Assembly: GCA_002402245.1 (NCBI GenBank)
Contig: NVVP01000018.1
Location: 21,026 to 31,448 of the forward strand
Origin: Gammaproteobacteria bacterium
GTDB lineage: Bacteria; Pseudomonadota; Gammaproteobacteria; Nitrosococcales; Methylophagaceae
DNA length: 10,423 bases
Direction: 5' to 3'
The notes under the pieces were generated by a model that ran no database searches, was not told the DNA's origin, and saw only the letters and a program-made list of their open reading frames with translations. Numbering within the stretch: the first letter of the stretch is position 1; each line of letters opens with the position of its first letter. The translations under genes and the position numbers were made by a program. Positions 6,686 to 10,423 of this stretch are shown here, piece by piece.

Positions 6686-7432
6686 ATGTAAAGCAAAGGT
6701 AGTTAAGGCGATAATACAGGCAATAATAATTGAAAATGCCACTTCAATAGCAATATCAGAAGTACCTAACATGCCATAACGGAAGGCATTGACCATGTAA
6801 ATAATTGGGTTGAATAGTGATACATTTTGCCAAAATTCAGGTAGAAGAGTGATAGAAAAGAACACGCCACCTAAATAAGTTAATGGGGTTAGGATAAAGG
6901 TAGGAATAATGGAGATCTGATCAAAACTATTGGCATAAATACCATTGATAAACCCGCCCAAGGCAAACATAATCGCACTTAATACCACCATGGAGATGGT
7001 GACAAAGATATGCTGAATAGATATATCGGTAAAAAAGAGTGAAACAAGGGTAACGATAAGCCCGACACATAAACCACGAGCAATCCCACCTGCTACATAG
7101 CCAGCCAAGATAAGATAATTTGGAATTGGGGCGACTAGCAATTCTTCAATATGGTTCTGAAATTTGGCACTATAAAAGGATGAAGCAACATTTGAATAGG
7201 CATTGTTAATGACCGACATCATAATAATGCCAGGGGTAATATAGTCGATATAACTAAAGCCGCCCATTTCGCCTATTCTACTGCCCATTAAATTGCCGAA
7301 AATGATGAAATATAAGGTCATTGTAATCGCGGGTGGCAGTAATGTTTGTGGCCAAATACGAATAAAACGCCTAACTTCACGCGTTAATAGGGTATTAAAT
7401 GCAACCCAATGACGATAATAGAGACTGTTCAT
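6653..7432 (-). CDS. yadH: ABC-2 type transporter permease, YadH-like
   Basis: This is an inner-membrane permease of an ABC-2 exporter with 259 residues (E. coli YadH has 256). A short cytoplasmic N-terminus with the family pattern LLTREVRRFIRIWPQTLLPP (14-33) leads into about six hydrophobic segments: 34-52, 62-84, 106-132, 140-165, 172-195 and 230-252. The stretch PLTYLGGVFFSITLLPEFWQ near 182-201 is the conserved ABC-2 signature region. The ATG at 7432 overlaps the stop of the ATPase gene as ATGA, so the two are one transcription unit and almost certainly one transporter. The end runs 33 bases into the 3' end of dusA on the other strand. Related pairs are described as polysaccharide or drug exporters; the substrate here is unknown. 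Confidence 0.88.
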   Translation of the reverse strand: MNSLYYRHWVAFNTLLTREVRRFIRIWPQTLLPPAITMTLYFIIFGNLMGSRIGEMGGFSYIDYITPGIIMMSVINNAYSNVASSFYSAKFQNHIEELLVAPIPNYLILAGYVAGGIARGLCVGLIVTLVSLFFTDISIQHIFVTISMVVLSAIMFALGGFINGIYANSFDQISIIPTFILTPLTYLGGVFFSITLLPEFWQNVSLFNPIIYMVNAFRYGMLGTSDIAIEVAFSIIIACIIALTTFALHLLNKGTGIRN

Positions 7433-8352
7433 AATGTGGCCTCAGATTTTTCGACTAAATTGAGGAATAACTCTTCTAAGCGATTGGCTTTATTTTTCAT
7501 ACTACGTACTTCAATATGTTGTTCTGTTAGGGCTGAAAATAAGTGGTTAAGGTTATCATCTCGTTGCAAGTCGACTTCTAAGGTAGTGTCATCTAATTGC
7601 TGAATCGTGAAGTTGGCTAACTTAAAGTCTGCCGGTAAGGCTGAGGCCAAATCAAGCACAAAGGTTTCTTTATCTAAACGGTTTAATAGTGACTTCATAT
7701 CGGTATTTTCAACGATGAGACCTTTATCGATAATGGCAATATTACGGCATAAATTCTCAGCTTCTTCCAGGTAATGAGTAGTGAGAATAATGGTAGTGCC
7801 TTGCTCATTTATCTTTTGTAAGAAAGCCCACATTGAACGTCTTAGCTCGATATCTACTCCGGCTGTGGGCTCATCGAGGATAAGTAGCTTAGGACGATGG
7901 ACTAAGGCGCGAGCAATCATTAGGCGGCGCTTCATACCGCCTGATAATGAGCGTGCAGTTGAATGTCTTTTATCCCATAAACCTAGTTGATGTAATAACT
8001 CATCGGCACGAGGTTCAGCTTCTTTTTTAGCTAATCCATAGAAACCTGCTTGAGCAACCAATATATGTTTAACTTGTTCAAAGCCATTGAAGTTGAATTC
8101 TTGCGGTACCAGACCTAATAGTGATTTGGCTTGTTCTGGATTTTTTTCAATGTTGATATCAAATACTTGTACATCACCAGACGATTTGGTGACCAGTGAG
8201 GTAATGATACCAATGGTAGTTGACTTGCCCGCACCATTTGGGCCCAGTAACGCAAAAAAATCACCTTGTTTAACGGTAAGATCTATACGCTTTAAAGCTA
8301 CAAAACCATTACTATATGTTTTGCTTAAATTATTAATAGAAAGTGCATTCAT
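7429..8352 (-). CDS. yadG: ABC-2 type transporter ATP-binding protein, YadG-like
   Basis: This cytoplasmic ATPase powers the YadH-like permease encoded directly after it. It has 307 residues, as in E. coli YadG (308). Motifs in order are Walker A GPNGAGKST (37-45), Q-loop Q84, signature LSGGM (136-140), Walker B LLILDEP (156-162), D-loop AGVD, and switch histidine H193. A C-terminal domain of about 90 residues, common in the DRA/CcmA-like exporter ATPases, follows. The start is ATG 8352; no strong ribosome binding site is seen. The gene is divergent from mutH across 40 bases. The substrate cannot be read from the sequence. Confidence 0.9.
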   Translation of the reverse strand: MNALSINNLSKTYSNGFVALKRIDLTVKQGDFFALLGPNGAGKSTTIGIITSLVTKSSGDVQVFDINIEKNPEQAKSLLGLVPQEFNFNGFEQVKHILVAQAGFYGLAKKEAEPRADELLHQLGLWDKRHSTARSLSGGMKRRLMIARALVHRPKLLILDEPTAGVDIELRRSMWAFLQKINEQGTTIILTTHYLEEAENLCRNIAIIDKGLIVENTDMKSLLNRLDKETFVLDLASALPADFKLANFTIQQLDDTTLEVDLQRDDNLNHLFSALTEQHIEVRSMKNKANRLEELFLNLVEKSEATL

Positions 8353-8392
8353 AAAAAGAGCATCGTAGGCAGAATAAAATGGCTAGGTTATC

Positions 8393-9085
8393 ATGATGAA
8401 GATGAAAGAAAATAAATTTCCACAAAAAATAGCTGCGCCAGTCACGCAAGATGAATTATTACAGCGTTGTGAGCAATTAGCCGGTAAAACATTAGGCCAA
8501 GTAGCCGCAGAAATGGGCCAAATTGTACCGGAGAATCTACGTAGACATAAAGGCTGGGTGGGTAATCTATTGGAGTCTTATTTAGGGGCTGATGCGGGCA
8601 CACAAGCACAACCTGATTTTATTGGTCTTGGCATTGAAATGAAAACCATGCCGTTGAATGCATTAGGCCAGCCGAAAGAGTCAACCTATGTATGTACTGT
8701 GCCCCTGAAGCAAAATGGTCAGCAAGTGTGGCAGGACAGCTGGATACGACGTAAATTATCCCATGTACTCTGGTTACCGGTTGAAGCAGCGGCTGATATT
8801 CCTTTAGCGGATCGATATATTGGCAATGGCTGGTTATGGAAACCGACAGTCGAGCAAGAGAGAATGCTCAAAGCTGATTGGGAAGAACTAATGGACCGTA
8901 TTGTATTGGGCGAGCAGGCTGAAATTACAGCAAGGGAAGGTGAATATTTGCAAATACGGCCTAAAGCAGCCAATAGTCGCGTGTTAGCCAAAGGGGTTTC
9001 AGCATCGGGTGAGTCGGAACTAATTAATCCTAAAGGCTTTTATTTACGCACATCATTTACCAAACAGCTGCTAGTTACGGCATAA
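8393..9085 (+). CDS. mutH: DNA mismatch repair endonuclease MutH
   Basis: MutH nicks the unmethylated strand at hemimethylated GATC sites after activation by MutS and MutL, so the new strand is repaired. The protein has 230 residues, as expected. Catalytic residues of the PD-(D/E)xK fold are present as D75, E82 and K84 within QPDFIGLGIEMKTMPLN. Further landmarks are RRKLSHVLWLPVE, DWEELMDRIVLG, EYLQIRPKAANSR and GFYLRTSFT, all close to the E. coli protein. Three in-frame ATGs (8393, 8396, 8402) open the frame; the AGG at 8385-8387 fits one of the first two. Its presence implies Dam methylation, and GATC sites are indeed frequent in the window. The next gene starts 31 bases downstream and may be co-transcribed. 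Confidence 0.97.
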   Translation: MMKMKENKFPQKIAAPVTQDELLQRCEQLAGKTLGQVAAEMGQIVPENLRRHKGWVGNLLESYLGADAGTQAQPDFIGLGIEMKTMPLNALGQPKESTYVCTVPLKQNGQQVWQDSWIRRKLSHVLWLPVEAAADIPLADRYIGNGWLWKPTVEQERMLKADWEELMDRIVLGEQAEITAREGEYLQIRPKAANSRVLAKGVSASGESELINPKGFYLRTSFTKQLLVTA

Positions 9086-9116
9086 TGGGCAAAATATAGA
9101 TGTTAAAGGATGTCAT

Positions 9117-10423
9117 GTGAAAAGTATTAATGTGTTGGTAGTCGATGGTTCGGCCGTATTTCGCGAGATGTTAGAGACCTTAATGAAGCGTTTAGGCTGT
9201 ACGGTTACCGTCGAAGAAACGGGTAAAGAAGGGCTCGAAAAATTAAAAACTAAACAATACACATTGATTTGTATCGCCTACCATTTACCCGATATGGAAG
9301 GTGCCGACTTTTGTGGTCAAGTTCGAGGAATACCTAAATACCAAGATACCTCGCTAGTGATGCTGACGGCTGAAGACAATATCACCATTTTAAAAAGAGC
9401 AATGCTAGCCGGTGCTACTGATATTTTTAATAAACAAGATATTGCTCAACTTGAAACCTATGTTCAACGCTTAGTTAAACGTGAAACACGCGTTATTACA
9501 GGCCGAGTGTTATTCGTAGAAGATTCACCCGTGTTACAAATTGTCATTATTGATCTATTAACCGATATGGGATTGGATGTTGACGCCTATACTCGTGCAG
9601 AAGATGCATGGTCGGCTTTTCAGCAAGGTGGCTATGATCTTGTTATTACCGATATTGTGCTTGAAGGTTCGATGTCAGGTGTTTCCTTAGTTCGAAAAAT
9701 ACGCCGAACAGAAAGTGATGTGGGCGAAATTCCGATTATCGCCGCCTCAGGCTTTGATAATGTATCTCGCCGTATCGAATTATTTAATTTAGGCATTAAT
9801 GATTATATTGCTAAACCTATTATTCCGGCTGAACTTGTTGAGCGCGTGTATAACCAGATCAATACTTATCATTTGATGCTAGAGCTACGCTCACAACAGC
9901 GATCTTTATATAGTTTAGCGATGCTAGATGAGCAAACTCAATTATTCAATCGCCACTCAATTCGTGAGTTTTCTTTACGTTATTTTAGTGATGCGGAACG
10001 CCATAAAATGCCACTTAGTTTTGCCTTAATGGATATTGATTTCTTTAAGAAAATTAATGAAGATTATAGTTATGAACGAGGTGATAAGGTATTAGTCGAA
10101 CTAGGCATGTGGCTTAAACGTATTTTGCGTGATGGTGATATGGTGGTTCGTTGGGGTGGCGGCGAGTTTTTATTTATATTAGCCAATTGTGATGGCGAAG
10201 CGGCAGCGACGTTGATGGGGCGAGTTGCGGCTAAATTGAAGCGGTTGAGACCTACAGGAATTGCTGTCACTGCAAGCATCGGTATTTCAACCATGGGTAT
10301 TGGAGAAGAGCATACTTTAAGCAGCTTGATTGATCTTGCCGATAGAGCGGTATATAAAGCTAAATTAGCGGGTAGAGATCGGGTGCTTAGGTTTGAAGAA
10401 GTATTGAGTGCTCAGTCTGAAGA
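9117..10423 (+). CDS. REC-REC-GGDEF (PleD-like) protein with degenerate first receiver and GGGEF signature, cut by window edge
   Basis: This is a two-receiver c-di-GMP protein with 435 complete codons visible. The start is GTG 9117, preceded by AAAGGA (9105-9110) at a 6-base spacing; the overlapping ATG at 9115 meets a stop at once. REC1 (about 4-118) has D10-G11 instead of an acidic pair, A54 where the phosphoacceptor Asp should be, and K106 kept. REC2 (about 131-250) is intact: E135/D136, D179, S211, K233. The GGDEF domain (about 265-427) keeps the metal ligand D306, guanine-binding N314 and D323, and the RxxD inhibitory site R338-D341, but the signature is GGGEF (347-351). G349 replaces the metal-binding acidic residue. 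By knowledge of PleD this should cripple cyclase activity, so a c-di-GMP-binding, PopA-like role is plausible. The frame is still open at the edge, shortly after the domain end. Confidence 0.93.
   Translation, partial: MKSINVLVVDGSAVFREMLETLMKRLGCTVTVEETGKEGLEKLKTKQYTLICIAYHLPDMEGADFCGQVRGIPKYQDTSLVMLTAEDNITILKRAMLAGATDIFNKQDIAQLETYVQRLVKRETRVITGRVLFVEDSPVLQIVIIDLLTDMGLDVDAYTRAEDAWSAFQQGGYDLVITDIVLEGSMSGVSLVRKIRRTESDVGEIPIIAASGFDNVSRRIELFNLGINDYIAKPIIPAELVERVYNQINTYHLMLELRSQQRSLYSLAMLDEQTQLFNRHSIREFSLRYFSDAERHKMPLSFALMDIDFFKKINEDYSYERGDKVLVELGMWLKRILRDGDMVVRWGGGEFLFILANCDGEAAATLMGRVAAKLKRLRPTGIAVTASIGISTMGIGEEHTLSSLIDLADRAVYKAKLAGRDRVLRFEEVLSAQSE

Noticed and set aside
8087..8368. Open frame antisense to the YadG-like ATPase, one of several antisense frames (also 512-775, 2815-3000, 7781-7990, 8719-8991, 10070-10294)
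   Set aside because: Each lies opposite a conserved gene, has no recognisable domain, and lacks a convincing ribosome binding site; they mirror the codon pattern of the real genes.
8375..8380. TAAAAT as a -10 box for mutH
   Set aside because: No acceptable -35 box is at a normal spacing, and the leader would be only about 6 bases long.

Overview
The window is an ordinary-looking chromosomal stretch of a gammaproteobacterium of moderately AT-rich composition. MutH, DusA, a YadG/YadH-type ABC exporter and an S-adenosylhomocysteine (SAH) riboswitch occurring together point to that class. The species cannot be named from the sequence. A methylotroph-like relative such as Methylophaga or Cycloclasticus is possible but is only a guess.

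Positions 1-4811 are read on the minus strand and hold the activated-methyl cycle plus an oxyanion transporter. In order of transcription they are a putative promoter (4827-4855), an SAH riboswitch (4744-4811), metK (SAM synthetase), ahcY (SAH hydrolase), a strong terminator hairpin (2099-2125), metF (methylenetetrahydrofolate reductase), and then tupB and tupC of a tungstate-type ABC importer; tupC runs off the left edge. MetK makes SAM, methyltransferases turn it into SAH, AhcY cleaves SAH, and MetF supplies the methyl group that rebuilds methionine. The riboswitch places the first two steps under control of the cycle's own by-product.

Positions 4943-6685 hold a YgjP-like metal-dependent hydrolase (minus) and dusA (plus), divergent from a 36-base gap. 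Positions 6653-8352 hold a two-gene ABC-2 export system (ATPase then permease, minus strand, stop and start overlapping as ATGA); the permease end overlaps the dusA end by 33 bases. Positions 8393-10423 run on the plus strand: mutH (methyl-directed mismatch repair endonuclease) and then a REC-REC-GGDEF protein starting at GTG 9117, cut by the right edge close to its natural end.

Two things deserve attention. One is the complete SAH riboswitch in front of metK-ahcY, whose pseudoknot strand is also part of a long competing hairpin. The other is the REC-REC-GGDEF protein, whose first receiver lacks the phosphoacceptor Asp and whose GGDEF signature reads GGGEF while the RxxD inhibitory site is kept, suggesting a c-di-GMP sensor rather than a cyclase. 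I saw no mobile elements, CRISPR arrays, tRNAs or rRNAs, and no wholly new system.
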